Part shown: positions 13,019 to 22,851 of the stretch, piece after piece | Layout of the letters: the number at the start of each line of letters is the position of its first letter | How positions within the stretch are numbered: position 1 is the first letter of the stretch | DNA from: Erigeron canadensis | Taxonomy: Eukaryota > Streptophyta > Magnoliopsida > Asterales > Asteraceae | NCBI RefSeq assembly: GCF_010389155.1 | Contig: NC_057764.1 | Coordinates: 41,052,275-41,116,274, forward strand | Reading direction: 5' to 3' | Length of the DNA stretch: 64,000 nucleotides | The notes under the pieces: model-generated | What the model saw: the letters and a program-made list of their open reading frames with translations, nothing else | Told to the model about the DNA's origin: nothing | The model's database searches: none | Translations under genes and position numbers: made by a program

Positions 13019-13036
13019 TGGCGCCATCCGCGGGAC
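13019..13036 (+). other. Primer-binding site
   Basis: TGGCGCCATCCGCGGGAC starts two bases after the 5' LTR. The TGGCGCC start is the form seen in Tat/Athila-type elements; I did not assign the priming tRNA. Confidence 0.6.
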
Positions 13037-13460
13037 ATTCTCCGAATAGCAAAACCTGTAAAAATTTTTGTTTTCCCAAGCCCTAAAACCTAGAAGAATA
13101 AGTGAGGAAAATAAGCCGCCACCTGGTTTCGGTGGATAAAGCATAGATCTGAACCGAAATCAAGGCGGCACACAAATAACACCTTCATCAGTAGGGGCGA
13201 CGCATGCCTCTACATCAGCTCAGCCCCAGCTCGACGATGCATACGTACGGCAAAACTATGTCAGTATCCTGAGCACTCTAAGACGTCTCCAGGACGCAGG
13301 AGAATTGGCAGGCAGGGCAATCAACTTCGATGAAGAATACGATGAGTATGATGGTGATACACCGCCAAGCGGAAGGCGTAGGCAATCACATGATCCTCGA
13401 TCAAGAGTGCAAAGGCCTAATAATCAGCCAAACAATGCAGCGGGATCACAAGATAATACT

Positions 13461-13575
13461 CAACACCCAAATAACCTGGGGTCAAACACCCAGGGACAAG
13501 TCAACCCTGGGTCAAACACCCAGGAACAAAGCAACCCCGGGTCCAACACCCAGGGACAAACCAACCTAGGCTCAA
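13461..13575 (+). repeat. 27-bp tandem repeats in gag
   Basis: Four to five copies of a unit built on GGGTCAAACACCCAGGGACAA encode NPGSNTQGQ-type repeats. The unit is a multiple of three and keeps frame. Confidence 0.75.
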
Positions 13576-13768
13576 ACAACCAAGGTGGCCATAAAATCTC
13601 CATCAGGAACAACAATCATTACCTCCACTTTAACATCATTGTCTGATGAGGGATATATACTTCAAAATCATGACAACCTCATCAATACCTTACATCACCT
13701 TCGCACGATCGGGGTGATAACCGGAAGAATGATAAATTCCAATACAGCTTTCAATAGCCATGGCAAAC

Positions 13769-14165
13769 CAATACCTGGAGGCAGAAACCCCAAGTTCTCA
13801 AAGCAATACCTGGAGGCAGAAACCCCAGGTTCTCAAAGCAATACCTGGAGGCAGAAACCCCAGGATCTTAACCCAATACCTGGAGGCAGAAACCCCAGGA
13901 TCTCAAAGCAATACCTGGAGGCAGAAACCCTAGGATCTTAACCCAATACATGGAGGCAGAAACCCCAGGTTCTCAAAGCAATACCTGGAGGCAAAAACCC
14001 CAGGATCTTAACCCAATACCTGGAGGCAGAAACCCCAGGATCTCAAAGCAATACCTGGAGGTAGAAACCCCAGGATCTTAACCCGATACCTGGAGGCAGA
14101 AACCCCAAGATCTCAAAGCAATACCTGGAGGCAGAAACCCCAGGATCTCAAACCAATACCCTGGG
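13769..14165 (+). repeat. 35-bp tandem array (about 11 copies)
   Basis: The unit contains ATACCTGGAGGCAGAAACCC followed by CAGGATCT and recurs every 35 bases, with two alternating tail variants (TCTCAAAGC and TCTTAACCC). Because 35 is not a multiple of three, each copy shifts the reading frame. Confidence 0.9.
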
Positions 14166-15270
14166 CACACAAAACCCAGGATGTACCACAACCCCCAGGG
14201 TGTCAGATCAAATCAAGAAGAAGCGCACAACCGAGGCCAATCAAATACCTAGGGTTCCATATCACCCAGGTTATCAATATGGGTCTATACAACAACCCAA
14301 TATTCACACAACATACCCCTGGAGTCACAATTTGCACCCAGAACAATTTATCACGCCAAGACCATTCACCTTGAGCAAAACTTTGCGAAAATCCACATTT
14401 ACAGAATGGATAAAAAGCTACCCATTAACAGCAAACACGAAATACCCCTCCCACCTAGGGACATATAGCGGGAAAGAACGATCCCGACGATTTTTTTTCA
14501 AGCTTTTGAAGGGGCAGCAGAAATGCAAAATTGGATTGAACCAGTGGCATGTAAGGAATTCAGAATGGGACTCATGAGCGATGCAAGAGAATGGCTATCA
14601 AACCTCCAGGAAGGATCTATAAACAGTTTTGATGATCTTAAATCAGAAATTTCAATCTTGCTTTAGCCAACACATGAAACAACAAGAGACTTCATCTAGC
14701 GATACACGAGTAAAACCCAGGGAATTCCAGGGATGCCAGAATCCCAAAGAATCTCTGGTTTAATACATGGAACTTGTTGAACGTTTGAACACAACAAACA
14801 ACAGGCACATCAAGAAACGAAAGAAGCAAATGGAGTAAAGGGAAAGACAACCAAGCCCATTACACTCTCCAATAGAAAGAATATAATCCAGCGACACTCC
14901 CAAAACATCACGAAAGATACTGCTAACAGAAGCAATAGGAAAGACATTTCCAGCACCACCTGACACAGGGTGTAGAAATAAAACCAAGTACTATGAATTC
15001 CACAAAGATATAGGACATGATAAAAATTCATGTTACCAACTGAAGAATAGATAAAGCAATAAAGATTGGAAAGCTAGCACATCTAGTCAAAGGAATTCGT
15101 CAAACAAAAAGGATCTTGCACCCAGCAAGGACAAAGCATTTAAAGCTACCTAGGGAAGCATCCTTTTACAAAATAAGCTGAGAGAAGACAACCTATCACT
15201 CACAATATTGATCCATGTAACTCTCTCCAACTTCATTTATAATTTCATTTTGCTTACATAGTTTTTTCTA

Positions 15271-15545
15271 AAGTGAAGAGGATAATAACCCACACATATA
15301 TAAAAAAGGTCGCCCTCGAGCACCATTTGTTAAGTGAAGAGGATAATAACCTCACACATATATAAAAAAGGTCGCCCTCGAGCACCATTTGCTAAGTGAA
15401 GAGGATCATAACCTCACACATATATAAAAAAGGTCGCCCTCAAGCACCATTTGCTAAGTGAAGAGGATCATAACCTCACACATATATAAAAAAGGTCGCC
15501 CTCGAGCACCATTTGCTAAGTGAAGAAGGATTGCAACCTCACACA
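15271..15545. repeat. 62-bp tandem array (four copies plus a partial)
   Basis: The unit starts AAGTGAAGAGGAT, contains CTCACACATATAT and GGTCGCCCTCGAGCACC, and ends ATTTGCT. Copies are nearly identical. The array lies between the gag remains and the end of the antisense gene. Confidence 0.9.
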
Positions 15546-15679
15546 AAGCAATTACATTATGAGACGCCCAACAAACATGCATACAAACTGCAGTTACATA
15601 AGGGTTATAAACATCACCAATGAACAAACATGGTGACACAAAATGATTCTGAAACCCCGGCTTACCTACACCTAGCAGT

Positions 15680-18260
15680 TGCCCAGATCTTGTAATGGCT
15701 TAACTACAAGATTTGGACAAACTTCGTGATAGGCTTAACATACGAAGTTGTTGGTGGGGGTAGAAAGGGTTAGGAGTTCCATCCACATACATAACATTGT
15801 TTAAAACATACATACACCTACACACGTCCAAACAAAGCACAAAGCAAGTATACCTAAGGACGAAGTTGTAAAAGCTCATCAGTGGAAGCGTCAGGCTTGG
15901 AACTTAACACATCAATAAAAGGAAACGCAACCCGCTCCCACTCCATAGCAGCTGCAGCCACTTCCTCAGATGCACCAGGCTTATAATCTGCACGCTTGCT
16001 TAAATCAACATGACCTTCCACATCAAACTCTTCCAAAACTCTAGCCCTCTCCTCTTCACGACTACCCAGCAGTGTTTTACAAGCATATGGAACAAATTCG
16101 GTGATCAATCTCTTACGATCCAGCCTCAATGACTCTACCTGGGTGGTCAAAGAAAACAACTGCTCAGCATATTCGGCAACTTTGGCTTGCAACTCAGCCT
16201 TCAATTTGGCATCCTCCTCAACTTTGGAAGACAAGTTACTACCCTGCAATCCCAATGCAGTCTCAGCTTCGCTCAATTTTTGCTTTAAATCAGCTACAAC
16301 CTTCTGATCAGAAGAATTCAGTTTGGCCTCCAACATCTGAGCCATTTTTTGAAGACCTTCACTCTTCTCTTTCTCAAAAGCAAGATCTTTTAGAGAATCC
16401 CCATACCTTAACATCAGTTGTTGCACCATCAGATTATGAGCATCACTATCTTCACTCATAGATTTCAAGAATTCCAGCGGATTTTGAGCACGAGCATCCT
16501 CAACTGATTTTTTGGGAAGTGAAGAACGAAAAACCCACTCTGACTCATAGTATTCATGAGCTACAAATAAAAACAATGGAAAACATCATTATAAAAAAAA
16601 AAAAAAAAAAGAAGAAGAAAGAGGGAAACAGAAGAAGATGGCACTCAAGAAAGTATCTACCATCTGAGGAGCCATCAGCAGTGGTACGCAGGTTCTTGGA
16701 AATTGGCTTGCCCACAATTCTTCCCCCTCGTGAAGCAGCATACACGTCACCCCCAGACGGACTGTTACCTAGCTTTCCAGTAACAACAGCAATTTTTGCC
16801 CTTTTTAGACGACCAGTAATTGTCGTATCAGACGGGACATCATCTTTCCATTTAGAAACGTTCCCAGGCACAGCCTTGATATCAACAGTATTTACCGGGG
16901 CAGGAAGTCGACATGCAACTTCCCCGCTATCAGCAATAGTATCATTCTTACCCGCAGCAGCAGAGGGTTCAGCACGAGGAGCTCCAGATACCTCCTTGGC
17001 ACCTTTCTTCACAAATTGCAAGTAAGACATATCTGCATATCAATATATTTTTAGTCTCGCTACAAAACAAAAAGCAACAATATCCTAGATAAATAAACAC
17101 CTACCATCAAACTTTTCCTCATCTTCAGCAATATTATTTACAACCCCAACCCTTAATAAAATTCCTTCAGGATACAAATATACAGTCATCCCTTCCTTAA
17201 GCAATATATTGAATATTTCCCCAACATCCTTACGGGGAATACTATCAGTGAACCATCCTTTCTTACGAACCACAAGATTTTCCCTCTCAACTAATGCATG
17301 GTAGTCATCAGGAATCAAACTACTTTGCATGTATAAAAACTCATCCTTCCAATCACGGATATCAACCCCACCCTTTACAATAAAATCCACTTTTGGCCTA
17401 TTTGCTATTGTTATCCAGTCGCCAGCAGCGCACACATTACATAGCTTTCGAAACAGGGACACTGTGGGATTACAACCATGGGCCCGACATACAATTTCAA
17501 AACCCATAATACGGGCACACCCAAGTGGATGCATCATGGATATATGACAACCATAGTATTTCAAAATGTCAAGGAAAAATTTTGAAAAAGGGTATCTAAC
17601 ACTCCCATGAGTGAACATTTTAACAGACACACCCACATAACCGGCAGGAGGATCCATCATTGTCTGATTCCGATTAGGCAATCGAAATAACTGATGGCGG
17701 CCGGGAAAATACTTAGCAACAAACTCATTCAACACATCATCATCTACTAAGGAATGAGTATTGCGTATACCTCTCTTTGACATTTTTGAAGAAAAATCAA
17801 AATATGGAAGAAAAAAGATTATTACCTCAAAGAAGAAATGTAGAAGCAAGATCTTCTCGAACTTTGGGGCACCGTCGTTACAATCAAAGAAAGATGAGAA
17901 AAAAGATATCTCTGGAAACAACAAAGAAGTGTGAGGAAGTAATCATGATCGGTGGCTTAAATCTTGAACTCTCGAGACATGCATCCACTAATTACAAACC
18001 TACCAAACATTTACAAACTTCACCCCTCCACTTCAGGAAAACGACTATTTCACTACAACCTATTGATACACTTACAAAGATAGCCCTCGAGCTTCTCTTA
18101 GTATTTCAAATACCTATAATATAACTTCTGAAACCTTTGTTCCCTTGCATTTCGACAGCTGATCAAACCTTGTAATGGCTTAAATGACAAGACTTGATCA
18201 ACCTTCGTGACAGGCTTAATATACGAAGTTCTTGAGGTGTAGGAGAGCAGGGTTAGGAAT
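15680..18260. repeat. Direct repeats of about 100 bp bracketing the antisense gene
   Basis: A block at about 15685-15780 (CTTGTAATGGCTTAA, then TTCGTGATAGGCTTAA and ATACGAAGTT) recurs in the same orientation at about 18165-18260 with scattered substitutions. Both blocks end with a GGGTTAGGA motif. The antisense gene lies entirely between them. Confidence 0.75.
15854..17783 (-). CDS. Antisense three-exon gene, 'putative gypsy type transposon' family (PF04195-like)
   Basis: Three minus-strand exons join with GT-AG borders and matching phases: 17783-17105, 17032-16661 and 16560-15854, giving 585 residues with no stop. Exon 1 (residues 1-226; FVAKYFP, FLDILKYYGCHISMMHP, YHALVERENL) resembles the plant family named putative gypsy type transposon (PF04195). 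Exon 2 is Ala/Ser/Pro-rich and probably a linker. Exon 3 is a long Leu/Glu/Lys-rich coiled coil (residues about 395-500) followed by LITEFVPYACKTLL. Intron 2 has an uninterrupted A/G tract on the plus strand (16591-16622), which is a strong polypyrimidine tract for this gene. The biochemical role is unknown. It lies inside the LTR element, opposite to gag, and is open although gag is destroyed. The family assignment is from memory; the splice model rests on frame consistency. Confidence 0.75.
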
Positions 18261-18358
18261 TATCAAGACAAGGCGATACTCTGGCGAGCAGGAGCTATGG
18301 AGGTTCTTCGAGTTTAATACAATGATCTTCGCAGCTCCTTATATTAAACTGGGGGGCT

Positions 18359-18898
18359 TGTTGGTGTTACCCACCCAGCCTCACTACGGAGCCTACACGC
18401 AGCCTCATTACGGAGCCTACACGCAGACTACCTCAATCCGATAATTATGGTAAGGATATACATTCTCTCAAATATGAAGATCTGCATTTATCTCCAGTAT
18501 AGTTAGTTACACGGATAACTACAAATCTCCTCAAAAGAAGGTAACAAATCTATTCCAATAGGATACGCTTAAAGGGTACGTTCTACTTTCGGTAAACAAG
18601 GAAAGGGTTTATATCTATCAAGAATCCTATATATTAGAAAAGAAGATCAGAACAAATCCTCTATTCCTGGAAGAGATATACACGGCCCATGGAAACCCTA
18701 CTTGGAGGACAAGATACATCCACCCTATAAATAGGGATGCGATATACAATATAGATCATTCTCTCTACACTCACAATACACATACTACACATAGTTGGCG
18801 TACAAAAGGTTCTCACACCTTACCAAAAGGGAATCGCCAACATACAACCAAAAACCCCCATTCCTCCTTTCTAGGTAACCGGATTTGCTGTACAAACA
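18359..18898 (+). repeat. 3' LTR
   Basis: It starts TGTTGGTG directly after the polypurine tract ACTGGGGGGCT and ends TACAAACA, followed by the AAAAC target duplication. The length is 540 bases, equal to the 5' LTR. Confidence 0.9.
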
Positions 18899-19296
18899 AA
18901 AACCTTTAGGGACACAACTTGTAAGTGGCTTCTTTTGAATGAAAAATGTATAGCTTAATTTAATAAATGAGACTCTTGTATATTGTACCATGAACCCGAT
19001 CGGTAACACAATTTCAACTATTTGGGTAAGACCCAGGTAAGGCCAATCGGGTAACGATTTGAGCTATGAAGTCGATCAGCGGGTATATGCATTCGACCGT
19101 TTGGCAATGTGCCCCCCCCCCCAACCAAAAAAAAACCCGCTACATTAGTAAATTTTTTTTTGAACCCCCTTTATTTATATACACACTCTCCACATCTATT
19201 TCACACACAACTTATATTCAATATTTTTACACAACTTCCACACATCTTCTTCCATCTTATACAATATTTCACATACACTTTCCCTCCTCCACTACA

Positions 19297-19740
19297 ATGA
19301 ATCTTCGGGATTGTAAATTGGCGATCCAAACCCACCTGAATTACGACTCCAGATACCGCTCTGAAGTAAACAACGTCATTCAGGGCATTTCTGACGACAA
19401 AGCAACCTACCAAGCAGAAATCAACCAACTTACCGCCCCCAATCGGGTTTGTTACACCGCGGAAAATCAGTATCTTGTATATCTTCGACAGACGATCGAT
19501 TAGTTGAATCAAGTTATTTTTCATCTTACCGCCGCCTCTACGACGTTGACTGCGACGCTAGACCACGAGTTATTCTCGCAAGGCAGTGTCGGTGGTGAGG
19601 ACGTAGATTACTACTCTGACCCGGAGGAGGAGTACGTATCTCCTCAACCCGGCGACGCTGCCAGGTCTCCTGAGCCCTACCGCTACATTCACCGCAACGT
19701 CGGTGACAATACTGTGGAATCAGACTATTCCGAGTGTTAG
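19297..19740 (+). pseudogene. Unknown small protein gene with one in-frame stop
   Basis: A single frame of 148 codons starts MNLRDCKLAIQTHL and ends VESDYSEC. It is broken only by TAG at 19501-19503 (codon 69), after YLRQTID. The first half looks helical; the second half has an acidic stretch (GGEDVDYYSDPEEEYV). I do not recognise the family. TTTATTTATATA near 19163-19180 could be a TATA box. The strong codon structure on both sides of the stop suggests a recently inactivated gene or gene copy, or a sequence error. A C run (19112-19121) and an A run lie upstream, and a T-rich stretch follows the stop. Confidence 0.45.
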
Positions 19741-21140
19741 TTATGTATTTTTGTATTTTATGAAATGTTTTTTATTATGTGTTTTTAGTATTATTTATGT
19801 CTTTACTATTTATTATGTGTTGTGTTTTTATTATGTTTATTTTAGTATTATTTATGTATTGTGTTTTTTTAATTTTAATGGAATTTATGTTTTATGTTTA
19901 TATGGTTTTAATTATATGTATTAAATTTAAATGAAAAAGAAAATGAAATTAGATAAGTTTAATGAATTGAGTATGTATTGTCTATAATTTGAGTAAGAAT
20001 TGAGTAGTTATGAGTTGAAAGGTTTTAATTGGAATAATTTGAGTACCATTTCCTCCCATAAGATTCAATTGTATAACAATTACAAGACGATCATGATGAA
20101 AAGAAATTAGACTAGACTACTGACTACTAGAGTATGATTTAACTAATAATCATTCTAATTTAATAGTAACATGATCGATAATATTAACTAATTATTATTA
20201 ATTGTACGTATGTGTTTCACAATAATATGTATGGATTATGACATTTATGAATGTAAGGCCCTTCCTTATAACTAGCCATTCAGTTTGTACTTCTCATTTC
20301 TGTAAAGTTCTGTCTATTTGTGTTCGTGCCGCAGAATTACTTCACCATTATACTTGATATGTCAGATATTGTCTAAATGTTATTTTGAAAAATCACAGAG
20401 TCTGAAAGTTAATTAACCTCAACATTTTACATTCTTGCATAAATTGACAAGGGCCCACGCGCTACATGAGGATTGGGGGCTTTCAAAATCTGCCAATTTT
20501 CATTCTTAATTAAATTGAACTATACAAATTACTAGTAACATTTTTTAATGCATATCAAATGGGATTGTACAATGTGGTACTTGCAAAAATAATAGTCGTC
20601 GTAACAGATGTTCTTTGGCCTACTTTGTATTGTGTTATACTTCATTATTCTTCTTTAAAAACGATAACTAGCGATGAAACTAAAATGCATGGTCGGGCGT
20701 TGGACAATATTATATAGTTTAAGGTGTGGACATGCACAGATGCTTGATATAACATGCCCAGTTTATCCGATCAACAACATCGTCAATCCATAGGTCGTAC
20801 CGATCTAGCTAATTAAAGGAATTTAAAAACACTCAATTTCTCAAAATAAAGAATAACAAACTTAATACTAAATTAGTCAAATAGTCAAAACTACATTTTA
20901 CTAGCTAGCTAATTTTATTATTTTTTCACTAGTCTCAAAAAGTACATGTATATTAAAATAAATAGTTCCTCCAAGGCTCCAATAATCAAATACTCGTAAG
21001 CTAGAAAAAGATGCCAATATGCATGTACGAATTGGTGAAAATATATACGAGGGTAAAATGGTCATAATAAAAAAGGTGCCAGTATACATGTACGAATAGT
21101 GATTCTATTGTCTCCTACACCATATGCATGTTCCATTTCA
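19741..21140. other. Intergenic, AT-rich
   Basis: No gene is visible. The first 190 bases are T-rich and imperfectly repeat words such as TTATTATGTGTTTTTAGTATTATTTATG. Confidence 0.4.
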
Positions 21141-21141
21141 C

Positions 21142-21560
21142 TCTCTATATATCATCATCCACCACCCCCATATTAACATTCACAGTACAATTTTTATATT
21201 TTCTTTAAAATCTACAAATTAATTAACGAAAGCTCTTCTTCAATTCAAGCTTACACACATATTTTTGTTTAATTTTCAAAATCCACTCCAGATTTTCATC
21301 ACTTCATTACAGGTATACAAAAATTCAGATGAATATATATATATATACATACACACACACATATATAATATACACATAACAATCCCCAATATTAACATTC
21401 ACATTTTTTTTATATCTTCCTAAATTCTACAAATTAATTAACATCAGCTCTTCTTCCATTCAAGCTATCACTTATTGAGATATACACATATTTTTGTTTC
21501 ATTTTTCAAAATCCATTCTAGATTTTCATTTCTTCATTACAGGTATACTAAAATTCAGAT
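21142..21560 (+). promoter_or_regulatory. Probable promoter and duplicated 5'UTR exon of the first transporter gene
   Basis: A TATA-like CTCTATATATC (21143-21153) precedes a stretch (21166-21331) that ends CATTACAG|GTATAC, a good 5' splice site. The same stretch recurs at 21384-21560 with the same CAG|GTATAC end. The coding exon starts exactly after an acceptor (TTATTCAG|ATGG at 22852), so an untranslated first exon must lie upstream, and either copy could serve. This is inferred from splice signals; no transcript evidence is available. Confidence 0.5.
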
Positions 21561-21889
21561 GTGTATATATATACACACACACACGCACATATATATAATA
21601 TATACATACATATACACATATCAAATTACTATGTTTATTTTATAATACATGATTATTCTATATTTACTAACTTATTTATATATAATTTGTAAGATAAATT
21701 CAACTTATTTGTATTATACACACACACACACACATAGTATATACATACATATATACATATCAATATTTACTTATTTATATTAAATTGTAAGATAAATTCA
21801 ACTTATATGTATCAGATATAGTATTGTATATGTGTAATACAACTTTTTTGTGTATGTGATGAATATAGAGAAACAGAGAGAGACAGAGT

Positions 21890-22050
21890 GATTATGATGT
21901 GTTTGCGTGTTTCTGATAGTGTGTGTGTGGCCGGTAAGCACGGCGGAAGGCGGTGGTCGCCGTGTGTGTGGTGGCGGTAGCATAGATACGAGTGTGTTTG
22001 CGTGTTTCTGATAGTGTGTGTGTGGCCGGTAAGCACGGTGGTCGCCGTGG
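21890..22050. repeat. Tandem duplication of about 95 bp in the 5'UTR intron
   Basis: GTGTTTGCGTGTTTCTGATAG and GGCCGGTAAGCACGG occur twice in the same order, with a GGTGGTCGCCGTG after each. CA/TA microsatellites at 21340-21370, 21565-21600 and 21718-21735 lie just upstream. Confidence 0.7.
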
Positions 22051-22851
22051 GTGGTTTGTGAGTGTTGACCGGAGAAACGGTAGAAAGTTGTTGTGTTAGT
22101 GTTACCGGAGAAACGGTGGAAAATTGTTAGGAAAAGTGTGACGACGTGAAGAAGGAGATAGAATTGATGTTTCTGTTTTTGATTAATTAGTTAATTATGG
22201 ATAATTTACTATTTAATGCCCTAACTTAAGCTACTCGTATTATTTAACCAATGATAAATCATCATATCATTAAAATAGATTAATTTAATGAAGTGATCCC
22301 TTTCTACTAACTAATGCTTAATACACTAGTAGTTTTTTCTTTTCTACAGTGATTAATTGATATACTTGAGTTATTTACATTTTTTAACTTCTAGTATATA
22401 TATTCAAGGCTATTTTAGCTACATTTAGAATTGTACTCGTATTATATGTCGTTCATTATTTTTGAGACCATGACATTGTATTGTAGCTACATTGTGTATA
22501 TGTGCAAAGAGATGAATCTGAAAGTTTTGCCAAAGCGATTCACTAAATTAATTTATTGCTTTCAGCAACAAAAAAAATCCTCTAAATCTTTGAAATATGT
22601 TTGTTAAACTGCTGGGCAGTACCAAATTCATCAAACTACATGTTTACTTCATTGATTAGTTCAATTGGTTTTTAGTAGTAGAATTATCATTGTGTAAAAT
22701 GCGTATCGCAAAACTGTTACTTCAATGCAAGTTGGTTAATACATTGTTAGCTAGCTAGCAGCAACAGAATTAGCGATTGTGTGATATTCGACCTCATGTT
22801 GTGTATATAATGCGTAACTCATCGCATGTTTTGTATATTGTGTTTATTCAG

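Larger units (their letters stand above)
13170..15165 (+). pseudogene. Degenerate gag of the LTR element
   Basis: A readable N-terminal part (QPQLDDAYVRQNYVSILSTL, then FDEEYDEYDG) runs to a stop near 13646 and includes 9-residue repeats of the NPGSNTQGQ type. It is followed by an 11-copy array of a 35-bp unit, which cannot keep frame. The core gag domain reappears near 14510-14665: NWIEPVACKEF, then SDAREWLSNLQEGSI, matching the retrotransposon gag family (PF03732). A later fragment near 15075 reads KLAHLVKGIRQTK, typical of the gag C-terminus in this group. Stops and frame changes separate the blocks, so no gag protein can be made. Confidence 0.75.
12477..18898 (+). mobile_element. Complete LTR retrotransposon, Tat-like, lacking pol, with antisense gene
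   Basis: Two 540-base LTRs (12477-13016 and 18359-18898) flank a 5.3-kb interior. AAAAC lies directly outside both ends (12472-12476 and 18899-18903), a 5-base target duplication. By eye the LTRs differ at about 21 positions (roughly 96% identity), so insertion was fairly recent. A primer-binding site starting TGGCGCC follows the 5' LTR at 13019, and a polypurine tract (ACTGGGGGGC) precedes the 3' LTR. The plus strand carries only a broken gag; I see no protease, reverse transcriptase, RNase H or integrase. The minus strand carries a spliced gene (15854-17783). Ty3/gypsy elements of the Tat group (Grande, Retand) are known for an extra ORF in antisense next to the 3' LTR, so I assign this element there. 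It must depend on other elements for movement. Confidence 0.88.

Noticed and set aside
13769..14165. 35-bp array considered as CRISPR-like
   Set aside because: Units are contiguous without unique spacers and lie in an LTR retrotransposon.
16101..17025. Plus-strand open frames of 110-168 codons
   Set aside because: They lie opposite the spliced minus-strand gene, whose frame has coherent coiled-coil and family features; the plus frames have none.
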